DNA of 64,000 bases from Adenophora triphylla var. japonica (GCA_022495995.1 JAFEMH010004913.1:1-64000); one strand, 5' to 3'. Positions 30,881 through 42,608 are shown, numbered from the stretch's first letter. Notes: generated by a model from the letters alone, not told the origin. Translations and numbers: made by a program.

Positions 30881-32766
30881 GTTGAGATGAAGGTTCTGTC
30901 GGCCCCTGTAATGCAAGGATATATGCATGCTGGTCTCGGATAGACCCGAATGATTCTTACCTTCCTGTACCTGTCAGCACATAAAGATTCCAAGTAGATT
31001 TTTTCAAATTTTAGTTGTTTAACTGGACTCACGTGGTGGTGCTCACGTCTGTTCGTGTAAATGGCCGGTTGGTCATTTTGGTGGTGAGTTTATGTATGAG
31101 TATATGGTATATGGAAATGTAGGGACATGTGTATGGATTTGTATTTGAGATGGGTGAATTGTATGAGTGAACTTGTGTTTGACAAGTTGGGACCAAATCA
31201 GGTTTGTGCAGAATCTGTTGCTAGTCAGCGAGGCTGTACTGTTTCTTCATTGTTGTAGGATTTTGATGAGTGACCTTTTGTGAACACATCTAGGCTTGTT
31301 GAGAATATTCATTCTAACTTCTCCTTTGAATCGTTTCTCTAGGAGGCAAACGACTACAAATCTGTCGATTGTCGTAATGGCTTTATGTCCAAGGCCCTTT
31401 GGTGTCTCAAGCCCCAAGTTGCTTGCAAGTGGTAGATGACTTTGTGAACAGGCTTGTGAAGCTGTTCTCTTGATTTGAAGGTGATTGAAGAAGACTCTCC
31501 TTATTGATTTGATTTGAAGAAGATCGACTGACGCTCGATGAAGAAGGTTGAAGAATACTCTCCCTTTGACCTTTGATTTTTTTTTAGTGCGCACCCTGGT
31601 TTTTGCCTAGACCGCCCTTTTGGGTTTTCAATCTAGCGGGCATCTCTTTTGCGTCTTTTTTTTCATTTTTTTTTGAATAGTATGTAACTCGAAGAGAACT
31701 CAGAGGAGAGAATCTTATTGAGGAGAGAGAGAGATGAGATCTCAAGTTAGTTGAGGAGAGACGGACTCTATTTTTTGAAAGGTGATCCAAGATTGATTTT
31801 TTGGAGAAGTGTATTCTCTAATGATGAGAGTGAGAAGCAAAGAGGATAGCCCCTAATGCAGATTTGATTGTTTTGAAGAGTCGGAGTAGAGGTTGACTGG
31901 GGAAGAAAGGTTAGGAAGCCCCAGTTTTGATGCTTAGATTTTGAGAGTGTGTATGAGAGTGGCTAACAGGAAGCCCCCAGACTCAACGAGAAACGCCTCT
32001 TGGCTCAAAGATCTAGAAAAGTTATTCTACATTTTAATGAACAGTACATCATCTGGAAGTTTCTAAATAAGTTTGAGGAGAAAGCCAATCATTAGTATGA
32101 CTTAAGGGTAAACATTTTTCTTGGTACTGAAAGTCTTCTTCACTTGATGTAGGAGGATGTTGAGGAATCCTCTTTTCTTTTGTTGGTATCACTTGACTCC
32201 TTTTCTGTGTGGTAGAGTCCTTCATTCATTTGAATTTTCACCTTTTTTGTGGGGGTAATGAAAGCTTGAGAGTGTTTTTTTTTTGTACTCTCAAAGCTTT
32301 GAATTGAGTAGCCCCACTCTTCTTGGGATGAATGTTGATAGCAGTGCCTTTGGCTTCCTTCATTTGTTGACCTTTGACTTTTCAGTAGGGGTAATGTTTA
32401 GCCCTTAAGCTTCCTAAGGATAACTTTATTCTTAAACTCGCTTAGAAGTCTCTATTTTTGCGATGATTTAGGGAATGGAGGGTCCATTATTTTGCATGAA
32501 TTAAATGATAATTATGAGGTAGAACAACCTTAGGGAAAGTGTTTAGGAAAGAAAATTGACTTTAATTAATTGAGAAATTGAAACAGACTCGATAGTTTAG
32601 AAGACACAAACTAGAGGAGGTGAGAAGTACTAGAAAGACAGAACGACTCTTTGAGTTCATACTAGGAAATTTAAAACCTAATCTACTTCTATCAAAGGAG
32701 AAAGGGAGAGGATAGTTGTAGCCCCAAAGTGGTAAGTGTAGATTTCTTCTTGGAGCTTCATCTTCT
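30881..32766. other. Non-coding 3' region of element E
   Basis: Nearly 1.9 kb between gag and the tandem repeats (reading E from right to left). No pol motif in any frame; short open frames are not conserved-looking. It probably replaces the deleted pol. Confidence 0.6.
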
Positions 32767-34131
32767 TCATGGAGTACGAGGTAGAGGATTGGTGATGACG
32801 TTGGGACGTTCTAGATCTCCATTATCAAAGAGGTCTTGGATGATGTCCTTCAAGTGGTGGCAGGAGTTGGTGTCGTGGCCGGTGAAGTTGTGGTACTTGC
32901 AGAATAAGTGATGAGCATGATTAGGACCCATATCCTTCGGAGGACCACCTTCCCTTGGTTTGATCTTTTTATTCTGGACAAGCACATCGAAGAGTTCTTC
33001 TTGAGTGATTCCTTCAATTTTGTCATAGTGCCTATTTTTCTTTTCGGGAGGAGGGACAGCAGAATACTTGCTGGTGTTGGTGCGGTTGAATGCAATAGCG
33101 TTGACTGAAGCATCCTTACTTGTGGCGGGTTTGTTGTAGTGGAAGTTACTTTCCCTCTTTTTACTTTTGAGGAAATCGTCAACCCTAATTCCGGACTCGA
33201 GGAGTTCATTGAAACTAGGAAAGTAATTACCGGCAAGCTTCTCTTGAAATTCATCACGAATGCATTGGAGGAAGATGTGGATTTGCTCTTTGAGAGTAGG
33301 CCTTTCGACGATTTCAGTGAGTTTGAGTCTCCATCTTCTAGCAAATTCGGCAAAGGACTCATTGGCATTTTGTTTGGTTTGTTCAAGATCCCTCCTAGTA
33401 GGGCGGTAAGTGGAGTTGTCTTCAAACTGCCTTTGGAAGACTAAACATGCAGATGACCAATCAAGCCTTGTAGTCGTAGGAAGAGACATGTACCAATCCC
33501 TTGCAACACCCTCCAAAGTTTGAGAAAAGCATTGGGCTAAGATAGTGTTATCAACGCCCATTGGAAGCATGGCCCTAGTGTAGGTCTCAACATGAGCTCG
33601 AGGACAGGTAGTACCATTGAACTTGGCAATGTCGGGTGTCTTGTACTTGCGAGGAAACTTAGCGATGGATTGTTGAAGAGCATCGGGATCAAATAGAACG
33701 AATGACCCTTTTGAAGTGTCAAGAGTTGCAAGTTTCTTCTCGAGGTAGTTCTTAGTAACATGGTCACCAAGTTTAGTAGTTTCACCACTGCCTTCTTTCT
33801 TGGTTTTAGCACCCTTGGAGGTATGTTCCTCATCATCGGAGGAGGATGAGGAAGAGGAGGAATCGGATTCTTCCTTTTTCTTGCTTGACTTCTTGGCTTT
33901 TCTATTCACTTTGGTGTAGGATTCCTCTTCATCGGAGGAGGATTCCACTTTCTGCTTTTGTTTTCTGCCTTTCTTGACTTTCAACTCGTGGAGTTCTTTC
34001 ATGAGGGTGGTCATTTGGGCATTTTGCTCATCGATTTGCTTACTTTGTTCATCCAACCTAGTCATGGCTTCGATGAGTTGGGCCTTAGCGTCGTTGATAT
34101 AGGCCTCGGTGGTAGAAGGAGAAGCAGACAT
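32767..34131 (-). CDS. gag of element E
   Basis: 454 codons, intact. N-terminus: coiled coil (residues 8-55, RLDEQSKQIDEQNAQMTTLM), then a low-complexity Lys/Ser/Asp stretch (residues 56-115). The capsid domain spans about residues 155-300 (KFNGTTCPRAHVETYTRAML, GVARDWYMSLP, NESFAEFARRWRLKLTEI). The Tat-type knuckle is CKYHNFTGHDTNSCHHLKDI near residue 415. It is complete compared with other Tat gag proteins. The product would package the element RNA; pol must come from elsewhere. Confidence 0.9.
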   Translation of the reverse strand: MSASPSTTEAYINDAKAQLIEAMTRLDEQSKQIDEQNAQMTTLMKELHELKVKKGRKQKQKVESSSDEEESYTKVNRKAKKSSKKKEESDSSSSSSSSDDEEHTSKGAKTKKEGSGETTKLGDHVTKNYLEKKLATLDTSKGSFVLFDPDALQQSIAKFPRKYKTPDIAKFNGTTCPRAHVETYTRAMLPMGVDNTILAQCFSQTLEGVARDWYMSLPTTTRLDWSSACLVFQRQFEDNSTYRPTRRDLEQTKQNANESFAEFARRWRLKLTEIVERPTLKEQIHIFLQCIRDEFQEKLAGNYFPSFNELLESGIRVDDFLKSKKRESNFHYNKPATSKDASVNAIAFNRTNTSKYSAVPPPEKKNRHYDKIEGITQEELFDVLVQNKKIKPREGGPPKDMGPNHAHHLFCKYHNFTGHDTNSCHHLKDIIQDLFDNGDLERPNVITNPLPRTP

Positions 34132-34264
34132 CGTGGCGAAGAACCTAGACGTGTAGCAACCGTGTTAAACCATGATCGAGTCCCAACAAGTCGGCTGAAT
34201 AGGGTGAATGAAGGCTTTGAAGGTTTGAAGGTTTTGACCAAAACACGAAAAGACCGAACACTTA

Positions 34265-34296
34265 TCTCGTACGAGACAAGTAGTCTCGCGCGAGAC
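34265..34296. repeat. Palindrome pair in the leader of element E (gag-proximal)
   Basis: TCTCGTACGAGA (centre 34270.5) and GTCTCGCGCGAGAC (centre 34289.5), 19 bp apart, about 135-165 bp before the gag start. Same design as the pair in the LTR. Confidence 0.8.
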
Positions 34297-35428
34297 TTCA
34301 CCACGGAAAGTCACAATTTTCTGATTTTAATCCTAATTTTGGTCGGACGGAAAATCCGTTTTGGGGGTTCCTAACATTCAGAATCCAAACCTAAGGACCT
34401 AGGGATCAGAGTAATCTCAAGTAACATCAAGTTTTGTGCAATAATTTTGGTGAGAAATTTTTCTCTTTTTAGGGACAAATCCGAAGGGACAACCGTAGGG
34501 ACAATTCCGAAGCGACAATTTTTTGATTTCTTTTCCATGGATTATTGCACAAAACGATCTTGACAAGGGATTACAAGGACTCCAAGATCAAATCGACCGG
34601 TCACGGAGTGTCCTAAAAAGTCAATCTACATGATTATGTGGCGATGCAGGGCTGGAAGGCTAGGCTCCCCGCGATATGACAATCTAGATGGATTGAATAC
34701 GCGGAGTGGGATGATCCAACTTCGGAGAGACCGGCGACTAGGTGGTTACCGTCATCCGTCCTTAGTGTGGGTCCCGGGTTTATAGAGGGTATGTAGTGCA
34801 ATGACAGATATAGCATGAGTGCGCGTGTGTGAGAGTCGAATCTAGGTGATAGAGTAAAATAGAAAGTTTTATTTTTTGAAAACAAAAGGAAAACAAATAG
34901 TGGCCTCACCAAGTGGTTGCCTACGTTTCTCCCAAATTAGGAAGACTCAGGCCGTCGTAGTTCCACTTAAAGAGAGAGAGAAGGAATTAAATTAATTCAA
35001 ATTACAACTCCCGAATTCTCCGTGGATCGGACTTTAAATCAAAAAACCAATCGCACGCAGGTATATAGTTTAAGCAATTAAAATTATTCTACCCTGCAAA
35101 ATAAAATTAATACAAGCAAAATAGAAATAACATTTATTTTGAATTTTCCGGATTTTTTTTGAAAATTTTAGAAACTGTTTTTTGATTTTTCTTTTTTTTT
35201 TCTGGTCAAACCTGAAAGGATAGTAAACTAACCAAGTTTTTTTTTTGTTTTTAATGGATGTGGTCAAACTTAGATTGAAAGTCAACTGACCAAGGTAGGT
35301 TTGATTTTTTAAATTGATGCGGTCAAACTTTGACCAAAACAAATAAACAAACCCCCTTTTTTTTTCTTTATGTACTGCCGCCGCCAAAATGGGAACGGGA
35401 ACAGATTCATTTTTTTTAAAACCGTGTA

Positions 35429-35466
35429 CTAATCTCGCGCGAGATTAGTATATCTCGCGCGGGATA
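35429..35466. repeat. Palindrome pair in the leader of element E (primer-site-proximal)
   Basis: A 20-bp perfect palindrome (35429-35448; half CTAATCTCGC) and an imperfect one, TATCTCGCGCGGGATA (35451-35466). Centres are 20 bp apart. They lie about 140 bp downstream of the primer site in the element RNA. Confidence 0.8.
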
Positions 35467-35601
35467 AGTATTCGGACAGTTTTTTTTTTGAAAACAGTGT
35501 CAAAAAATTTCAAAAAATCCAGAAAAATCAGAATTTTTACAGAAAAATAAAAAGATTGATAATACTCAATTGTAAAGCAAGTCTAACCCTCTTAATTAAT
35601 T

Positions 35602-35620
35602 GTCCCCAGCAGAGTCGCCA
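35602..35620 (-). promoter_or_regulatory. Primer-binding site of element E
   Basis: TGGCGACTCTGCTGGGGAC on the minus strand, one base inside the LTR. This form is typical of Tat/Ogre elements and is usually matched to an arginine tRNA; I did not verify the tRNA. Confidence 0.8.
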
Positions 35621-35621
35621 C

Positions 35622-36677
35622 TGTAGCGTTGTGAGAAGAATTTTATCTTTTGAGTCGCCACCTATATTATTCGTTTGGAAACATAGGAAAACCATTTTGA
35701 AAAGAGATTTGAGTTCGGGGCTTAGGTTATGGAATGGGTAGGTCAAGGAGAATCCATTCCACCAAATTCGGAGATCGGTCTTGCTAAAGAAAAGAGAGGT
35801 TTTCAATCTTTACAATATATATATAATTAAAGAAAACAAGCAAACCCTAATCAATTTCTTGATTAGGAATGTCGGATTGTATGCTTCGAGATCGCCTTCA
35901 TCGATTGAAGGGACTCTAGGCCAATCCTTTTGATGGGATTACACCACTCTAAAAGCCAATAGAGATAGATTGAGAAGAAGAGAGTAAAAGTATAGGAATT
36001 TACCTAGCGTTTGGGGAGTTTTTGATTTAGAATGTGGTTCTAAGATGTCTTCTCGGTTGAGAAGTGATTTGGGCAGAGTTTAGACTCAATATGAGAGTCA
36101 AATCTTGATGTGGACAGAGTTTCGCCTCAATCCTTGATTCGGGTTTGGATGTTTGTCTATCAACAAGGTTGATAAACAAACTTTAGGTGATTTTAGGGAG
36201 GTTTTGTAAGTGATTTGAAGGAATCTTTCGTGGAGAGAAACCAACAAATTGTGTGTGTTGTGTGGAATTCTGGACCTCTAAAACAGTGAAAGTCACCAAG
36301 TATTTATAGGGGTTTAAGAGGTAGAGGTGGAGAGGTAAAACACTCCTAGGAAGCTTCCAGAACTCAAATTCTATTGAATGACCGGATGGGATAAGATTTT
36401 ATCAAGAAAAGAGTTTGAAACGGAGAAGGGAAGTGATTCTGCACGTCCTGCCGAGGGGTTGTCTCGCGCGAGACACGTATGTATCGTGCGAGACAACTAG
36501 TCTTTTGACCATTTTGCCCTCTTCAGTTATTTCGTTAGTCAGTTAGGTCCAAAACTAACGAGGTTAGTTAGAAACTTAACGAAACAAGACGAAACTGATA
36601 TGCTTTCATCAAAACATAAAAGAGAGATGAAGAGTAGTGTAATCATGTAATTATGAGTTCAGAATGGGGTGTCTACA
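35622..36677 (-). repeat. 5' LTR of element E
   Basis: 1056 bp, nearly identical to the left LTR. The palindrome pair is at 36461-36474 and 36481-36494, again 20 bp apart; the second has one changed base (GTATCG for GTCTCG). Confidence 0.95.
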
Positions 36678-36729
36678 GGGTATACATCAGAGGATTTCCT
36701 TGATCAGCCAAAGAATAGTCTAGGATGAG
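36678..36729 (+). pseudogene. C-terminal end of element C's antisense ORF, after element E
   Basis: Begins with the second GGGTA copy and continues the frame interrupted at 29067 for about 16 codons to a stop at about 36729. This is direct evidence that E interrupted a reading frame that was open here. Confidence 0.7.
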
Positions 36730-36964
36730 AAATCTTAGCTGTTAGAGCCTATATGAAGATCAGCTGAGAGGGAGAAGGAGGAAGGACTGTGAAGCTTTTG
36801 GTAATGTGAATTTATGGTTGTTTTTATGTTTGAATGATGAATTGGTTGGAAGGTGTTTGGTTTTTGTTTTTGTATGTTTTAGTTAAAAAGGATGGTTAGC
36901 TGTCAGATACCTTAATGTCGACAGCAATCATAGGTTGTTTTAATTTCAGTAATGAATAAACATT

Positions 36965-37396
36965 TTATTTTGGTAGATTTATCATTCTCAGCATTTCTCT
37001 TAGCATCTCAACTCTTTTCTCATCTATGGCCTTTGTTAGGATATCAGCCACATTGTCTTCAGTGCACACTTTGGAAAGGTTGATATTCCCTTTTTCAACA
37101 TGGTCCCTTATGAAGTGGTGCCTGACTTCAACGTGCTTGGTTTTAGAGTGTTGAACTGGATTTTCTATCATTGCAATGATGCTTGAGTTATCACAGAAAA
37201 TGGGTATGTTTGAAAGGTCCATCCCAAAGTCTTGAAGTTGACTTTTGAGATATAGGATTTGAGAACAGTAAAGGCCATCATCAATATATTCAGCCTCTGC
37301 TGTTGAAGTGGCTACTGAGGTTTGCTTCTTGCTTGACCAAGAAATTATTCTTGATCCAATAAATTGGCATCCACCACTTGTGGATTTCCTATCCAA
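36965..37396 (-). CDS. RNase H of element C
   Basis: 143 codons: MDRKSTSGGCQFIGSRIISW, TSVATSTAEAEYIDDGLYCS (catalytic Glu region), IPIFCDNSSIIAMIENPVQH, KHVEVRHHFIRDHVEKG and VADILTKAI. These are the full C-terminal motifs of copia RNase H. A frame break separates it from reverse transcriptase. Confidence 0.85.
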   Translation of the reverse strand: MDRKSTSGGCQFIGSRIISWSSKKQTSVATSTAEAEYIDDGLYCSQILYLKSQLQDFGMDLSNIPIFCDNSSIIAMIENPVQHSKTKHVEVRHHFIRDHVEKGNINLSKVCTEDNVADILTKAIDEKRVEMLREMLRMINLPK

Positions 37397-37681
37397 GTTG
37401 CATCCAGCATAATCTGAATTTGTGAATCAAATCAAAGAGAATGGAGATTCAGTGGGAAACCAAAGACCATAATCAGGAGTTCCTTTGAGATATCTCAGAA
37501 TTCTCTTGACAGCTGAGAGATGAGATTCCTTATGATTGGCTTGAAACCTTGCACATAGGCAAACACTGAACATGATGTCAGGTCTAGAGGCTGTTACATA
37601 TAGGAGAGATCCAATATAACTCCTATATAGTGTTTGATTGACACTCTGACCATCAGGATCAGCATGAAGCTTGGTTGTTGG

Positions 37682-38133
37682 TTATAAGGGGGTTCTAGCA
37701 GGTGAGGCAGTTTGCATATCAAACTTTTTGATCATATCCCTTGTATACTTGGCTTGGTTAATGAAGATTCCTTCCTTCATTTGTTTGATTTGAAGGCCTA
37801 GGAAGAAGGTAAGCTCACCAATCATACTCATTTCAAACTGGTTCTTCATGTTTTTCCCAAATTTTGTGCATAAGTCTTCATTTGATGATTCAAAGATAAT
37901 GTCATCCACATATACTTGGATGAGTAGCAAGTCTTCTCCATATTTCTTGATAAACAAAATATTGTCAATATGCCCCTTAGTGAATCCTTTTCCAAGGAGG
38001 TATTTTGATAGGGTGTCATACCAAGCTCTAGGGGTTTTTTTGAGGCCATACAAGGCTTTATCCAGTTTATACACATGGTCTGGGAACTTTGGATGCTCAA
38101 AACCAGGGGGTTGAGACACAAATACCTTCTCAT
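37682..38133 (-). pseudogene. Reverse transcriptase of element C, C-terminal part
   Basis: Carries [57 protein letters not shown] with the catalytic Asp pair, and FFLGLQIKQMKEGIFINQAK. A stop at about 38146 and a frame change near 38330 cut it from the N-terminal part. Decay continues between 37682 and 37396. Confidence 0.85.
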
Positions 38134-38335
38134 TTAGAACTCCATTTTAGAAGGCACTTTTGACATCCATTTGGAACACCTTCATTTTCTTGAATGAGGC
38201 AAAGGCAAGGAACAGTCTGATGGCTTCTAATCTTGCTATAGTGGCAAAAGTTTCATCATAGTCAATTCCCTCTTCTTGTCTATACCCTTGAGCAACCAGT
38301 CTAGCTTTTTTTTCTTACAACAATGCCCTCTTCAT

Positions 38336-40189
38336 TCATTTTTTTCTAAAAAACCATCTTGTTCCAATGACAGTTTGGTTTTTAGGTTTAGGAACAAGTT
38401 GCCAAACCTTGTTCCTTTCAAATTGTTCCAATTCATCTTCCATAGCTTCAATCCAATCAGGGTCTTGAAGGGCTTCATTTATTTTCTTGGGTTCTATTTG
38501 GGAGATGAAGGCACTCATTAATGAATCATAGACAGGCATATTTGGAAGAATGGTCATTTTATGAATGGGAAGGTCAATATAGATGTTGCTGTTAGGTGGA
38601 ATGATGTGGGTGATAGGTTCAGGTTGAGGAATAGAGTGATTGTTGTTGCAGCAAGGTTGGATATGGCTACTGTCAGAGATATTTTGTTGGCTCGATGAAG
38701 GTAAGCTGTCAAGGGCATCATAGCTGTTAGGTGCACCTTTGCTGTTGGTTTGAGAATCTTGGCTGTTAGATATAATGGGATTTATATTAATATCTTTGGG
38801 CACAATATAAGGAAGGGTAGGTGATTTTTCTTCAGGAGTGATGTTTGAGGAGTCATGCACAGGAGACACCTCAGGAATGTTGTCTGAGTTTCCAACAGCT
38901 TCATCAAAATCACATAATTCAGTGCAGGTTTGATCATTGTTTTCATCAAAGTCAACATGAATTGATTCTTCTACAACAAGTCTCCTTTTGTTGTATACTC
39001 TGTAGTCTTTGCTTGTATTAGAGTATCCTAGGAAGATGCCTTCATCACTTTTGGAATCAAATTTATCAAGGTTATTTTTGCCATTGTTGTGAATGAAGCA
39101 TCTTCTTCCAAATCCATGGAAATATGAGAAGGTTGGTGTTCTACCATTCCATAGCTCATAGGGAGTCTTGGTGTGATATTTGTTGATGAGAGTTTTGTTT
39201 TGGACATAGACAGTTGTGGTGACAGCTTCTCCCCAAAAGTATTTAGGTAAGTTGTTTTCTGACAGCATAGTTATGACTGTTTCGCAAATGGTTATGTTCT
39301 TTCTTTCTGCAACACCATTTTGTTGTGGTGTTCTTGGAGCTGAAAAGTTGTGCTCTATTCCTTTCTGATCACAGTATTCTTCAACACAAGTGTTCTCAAA
39401 TTCTTTACCATGGTCAGATCTAATTTTAATGATAGATAGACCCTTTTGGTTTTGAATTTTGTTGAACAATTTGACCAAGTGATCCAAGGTTTCCCTTTTG
39501 GATTCAAGAAGGATAATCCAAGTGAATCTAGTGTTGTCATCAACTACCACCAGTGAGTATATCTTTCCACCAAGAGATCTGGTTCTAATTGGTCCAAAAA
39601 GGTCCATGTGAAGAAGTTGCAGAGGCTTTATAGTATCCAATCTTGTCTTGGCTGAGAAGGAGGTTTTCTTTTGTTTTCCACATTGACAGGCCTTGCATAG
39701 CTTGTCTTTCTTGAAGGTGATTTTGGGAAGTCCTTTGTCTAGGTTGGAATTTTCTAATTTAGAGATGCTCTTGAGGTTGAGGTGAGCCAGTCTTTTGTGC
39801 CACAGCCATGATATATCAGACTGACTATAGGATAGCAGGCAGTGAGAATGGGAGGACTCCACAATCTCTAAGTTTAGACAGTAGAGATTTCCCTTTCTTG
39901 TTCCAGTGAGAATAACTTTGTGGTTGACATCTTTGACAGTGCAGTGATTCTTTGAGCATACAACATAATATCCCTTGTCACAGATTTGACTGATGCTAAT
40001 CAAATTGTGTTTGAGACCTTCTACATAAGACACATTAGTGAAAATGATGTATTTAGTAATAAGGTTTCCTGATCCTTTGACTTTGGCTTGAGAATTATCA
40101 CCAAAAGTTACATTTGGACCATTTTTAGGGACAGATTGTTGCAGCCATTCTTTGTTGAAGGTCATATGTCTGTTGCATCCACTATCCAA
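38336..40189 (-). CDS. Protease, integrase and start of reverse transcriptase, element C
   Basis: 617 codons. Protease DSGCNRHMT (residues 2-10). GAG-pre-integrase LWHKRLAHLN (about 129) with CKACQCGKQKK (about 165-175). Integrase catalytic triad: D196 (HMDLFGP), D259 (RSDHGKEF) and E295 (NGVAERKN), so the D-E spacing is the standard 35 residues. The integrase tail has TPYELWNGRTPTFSYFHGFG. A Ser/Asn/Pro-rich linker leads to the first block of reverse transcriptase ([20 protein letters not shown]). The frame closes at a frameshift around 38336. Integrase appears intact by motif. Confidence 0.9.
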   Translation of the reverse strand: MDSGCNRHMTFNKEWLQQSVPKNGPNVTFGDNSQAKVKGSGNLITKYIIFTNVSYVEGLKHNLISISQICDKGYYVVCSKNHCTVKDVNHKVILTGTRKGNLYCLNLEIVESSHSHCLLSYSQSDISWLWHKRLAHLNLKSISKLENSNLDKGLPKITFKKDKLCKACQCGKQKKTSFSAKTRLDTIKPLQLLHMDLFGPIRTRSLGGKIYSLVVVDDNTRFTWIILLESKRETLDHLVKLFNKIQNQKGLSIIKIRSDHGKEFENTCVEEYCDQKGIEHNFSAPRTPQQNGVAERKNITICETVITMLSENNLPKYFWGEAVTTTVYVQNKTLINKYHTKTPYELWNGRTPTFSYFHGFGRRCFIHNNGKNNLDKFDSKSDEGIFLGYSNTSKDYRVYNKRRLVVEESIHVDFDENNDQTCTELCDFDEAVGNSDNIPEVSPVHDSSNITPEEKSPTLPYIVPKDININPIISNSQDSQTNSKGAPNSYDALDSLPSSSQQNISDSSHIQPCCNNNHSIPQPEPITHIIPPNSNIYIDLPIHKMTILPNMPVYDSLMSAFISQIEPKKINEALQDPDWIEAMEDELEQFERNKVWQLVPKPKNQTVIGTRWFFRKK

Positions 40190-40489
40190 ATACCATATTC
40201 CTTTCCTAGGTTCCTATAAAACAAAAATAAAATTTATGGTACCCTTTTATTCTTTTTGGGTCCAAAGGATTAGATATTCTTTGGTACCCTAGCTTTGTTC
40301 ATTGCTCTCTTTCCAAAAAAACAGTTTAAGGTATTGTAATATCCCATGATTTGCATCATGTAGGGTGTGAGAGCAGTAGGTTGGGAATTGTTGAAGAAAT
40401 GGTTTGGAGAAAAGGATTGGTTGTGGTTATGGTGATACTGAGTCTGGCTATGAAAGTTGTTTGAATGTGATGATCTTGGTGAATTATTT

Positions 40490-42553
40490 TAGCTAGCATG
40501 ACTCTTTCCATTTGAGTACTGCCTATTGGGTTTTTGCTGTTTGGAGTATGTGTGATGGTTGTAGAATCTTTGCTGTCTAGGTGATCTATGTTGTTCACCA
40601 AATCTTTGCTGTCTAGGAAATCTTGGTTGTCCAGAAAATTTTTGTTGTCTAGTAGATTTTTGCTGTTTGTTCACCTTTTGCTCTTTGATTCCTTTTCTTG
40701 GCCAGATGTATTTGCTTTTGTTTGTTTGTTTTACTCCTTCTTTAGGTTGACTTGAACTTGCTTCATTGGTTTCATTGATTTCTTTTTGTTTCTTTGAGTC
40801 CTCTTTGGTTTGAATGGGATAAACATGTTGCTGGGCTTTGACATAGTTCATGCTTTCAAGAATCATCTTATCAATAGCCTTTTCATCAGTGGGAGGGATA
40901 TAGGTTTTCAAAGTGGGATTTTGAGCTCCAATCCCTGACTTGTCACTAGGGTGTCTCTGGTTGTAGCTAAACAATGACACAGCCTCTCCTGATTTGTTCC
41001 AGGAATAAATCTTCTTTTTAAGAGCTTCATTTTTCTTTTCAAGATTGATAGTGTTTTGGTTGTTTTCAAGAGATCTTGAATTCTCAGCTGTCAGCTCATA
41101 ATAAGTCTTTTCAAGCATAAGACATTGCTCTTTTAACCCTTGGTTGGCTCTCTCAATGTTTTCAATGGTTTTGTTTTGGGAAAGGTTGTCAGTGAGCAAT
41201 GAAGCAAAGCTAGTTTGGTGTCTCTTGATTTGAATTAAGAGAGTGCTAACTAATTGTTTAAATTCTTCAATATTTAAAGAGTTAAAATTGGGTACCTGTT
41301 TTAATTCTTCAGCAACAGCCAATGCTTCAAGATCTTCTTCACTATCTGATTCTTCATCATCTCCTTCCATTAGGCATATCATAGCCTCTTCTCCTTCATT
41401 GTCAGATTCACTGGAGTCAAATTCTTCATCACTGAATTTTGATGAGTCAGCAATCATTACTTGTTCTTAGTTTATCTCATTCTTCTTTTTGGAGCAGTTG
41501 TAGCTGTTGCATCTGGAGCTGTGAATGATTTCTTTTGAGTAGGTGAGTTTCTTAGCTGTCGGATTGTCCTTAGGTTTCTTTGGTTCAGGACATTCAGATG
41601 AATAGTGACCAAGTCTTCCACAGTTGAAGCATTCAATTTTCTTTTTGTGGTTCTCTTGATCAGAAGTGGATGGACTGTAGTTTCTCTCAAATGTCTTCTT
41701 ATGAGTTCTCATGGCATTTCTGACAGCCATGAATATGAGACTTGGTAGGTCTTCTTGTGAGATATGTTTGTTTGAGGGGTGGTTTACTTTCTGAAGGGAG
41801 ATGAGGACCATGGAGTCAATGTCTTGTTGAGTAATGGGTTAGTGAGGAGTTTCCTGGGCAGCCAAGGAAAGAGTTTGTGAGATAGAAGGAACAGGTTGAA
41901 TTTTTATCATTCCTTCTAGTTCATAGGCCTCAATCTTCCCAAAGTATTGCTCAACAGTCATGGTGCTCCATTCTGCACCTTCTCTTATAGGTAAGGATAC
42001 CTTCTCATATTCTTGGGGAAGATTGGAATATATTTTCAGGCATAGGTCTTGGTTTTCAAAGGTTTTTCCATGGTCAACAATGGATCTGACAAGGTCCTCA
42101 AACCTTGGTCTAGCAGCACTGACCTTTTCACCAGGGTAGAATTTAAAGTTGTCTAAGCTGCCTAAGCAAGTTATACAAATTTTGAGTTCTAACACTGGTG
42201 TGTTTGGTGAATTTGGTATGGATGAGTTCCTAGGCTGATTCTGCAGTTGGTTCTTTAGCAATCTCTTATGCTAGAGAGTCATTCACACTATTTTGATGGA
42301 TGTTTTTGACTTTAAGGTTAGCACTAATTACTTGCCTTTCATACTCAGTCCAGTTTTCTGGGGATTTCATTTTGCTGGCTCCACCATTTGAATCTGGTTG
42401 GATTGGATAGGTGACTTCATTTTCTAAAGCATACCAGTTCCAAATATTATTTGCATCAAGATATGTTTTTATTTTAGATGCATAAATTTCAAAAGATCCT
42501 CAATCATCAATGTGTGGAACGTCTTTCTCATTATTTCTTCTTGGTTGAGGCAT
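40490..42553 (-). pseudogene. gag of element C (broken)
   Basis: ATG at 42553 (MPQPRRNNEKD). Stops occur at about 42500, 42271 and 41839. Capsid block KICITCLGSLDNFKFYPGEK at about 42180; zinc knuckle CFNCGRLGHYSSECPEPKKP at about 41600. A 322-codon open part (41457-40489) has the acidic region, the likely coiled coil and a Gln/Arg-rich repetitive tail (SPRQQRFYNHHTYSKQQKPN). It is parallel to element A's gag. Confidence 0.85.
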
Positions 42554-42608
42554 GGTGGGTTGGAAGAGGATCATTCACAAGTTGTTAGACTTTTGGTGGT
42601 GAAGACAA

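Larger units (their letters stand above)
29068..36677 (-). mobile_element. Element E: complete gag-only Tat-type gypsy element inserted in C
   Basis: Two LTRs (29068-30125 and 35622-36677), target duplication GGGTA on both sides, and a primer site just inside the right LTR. There is one gag ORF (34131-32767) and no protease, reverse transcriptase, RNase H or integrase in the 5.5-kb interior. LTR pairs with a gag but no pol are known in plants as terminal-repeat retrotransposons with gag domain (TR-GAG). They depend on a partner element for enzymes. The LTRs differ at few positions, so this is the youngest layer of the nest. Confidence 0.9.

Noticed and set aside
36678..36960. A host gene between element E and the RNase H of C
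   Set aside because: It is the end of C's antisense ORF plus spacer; the element is continuous here.
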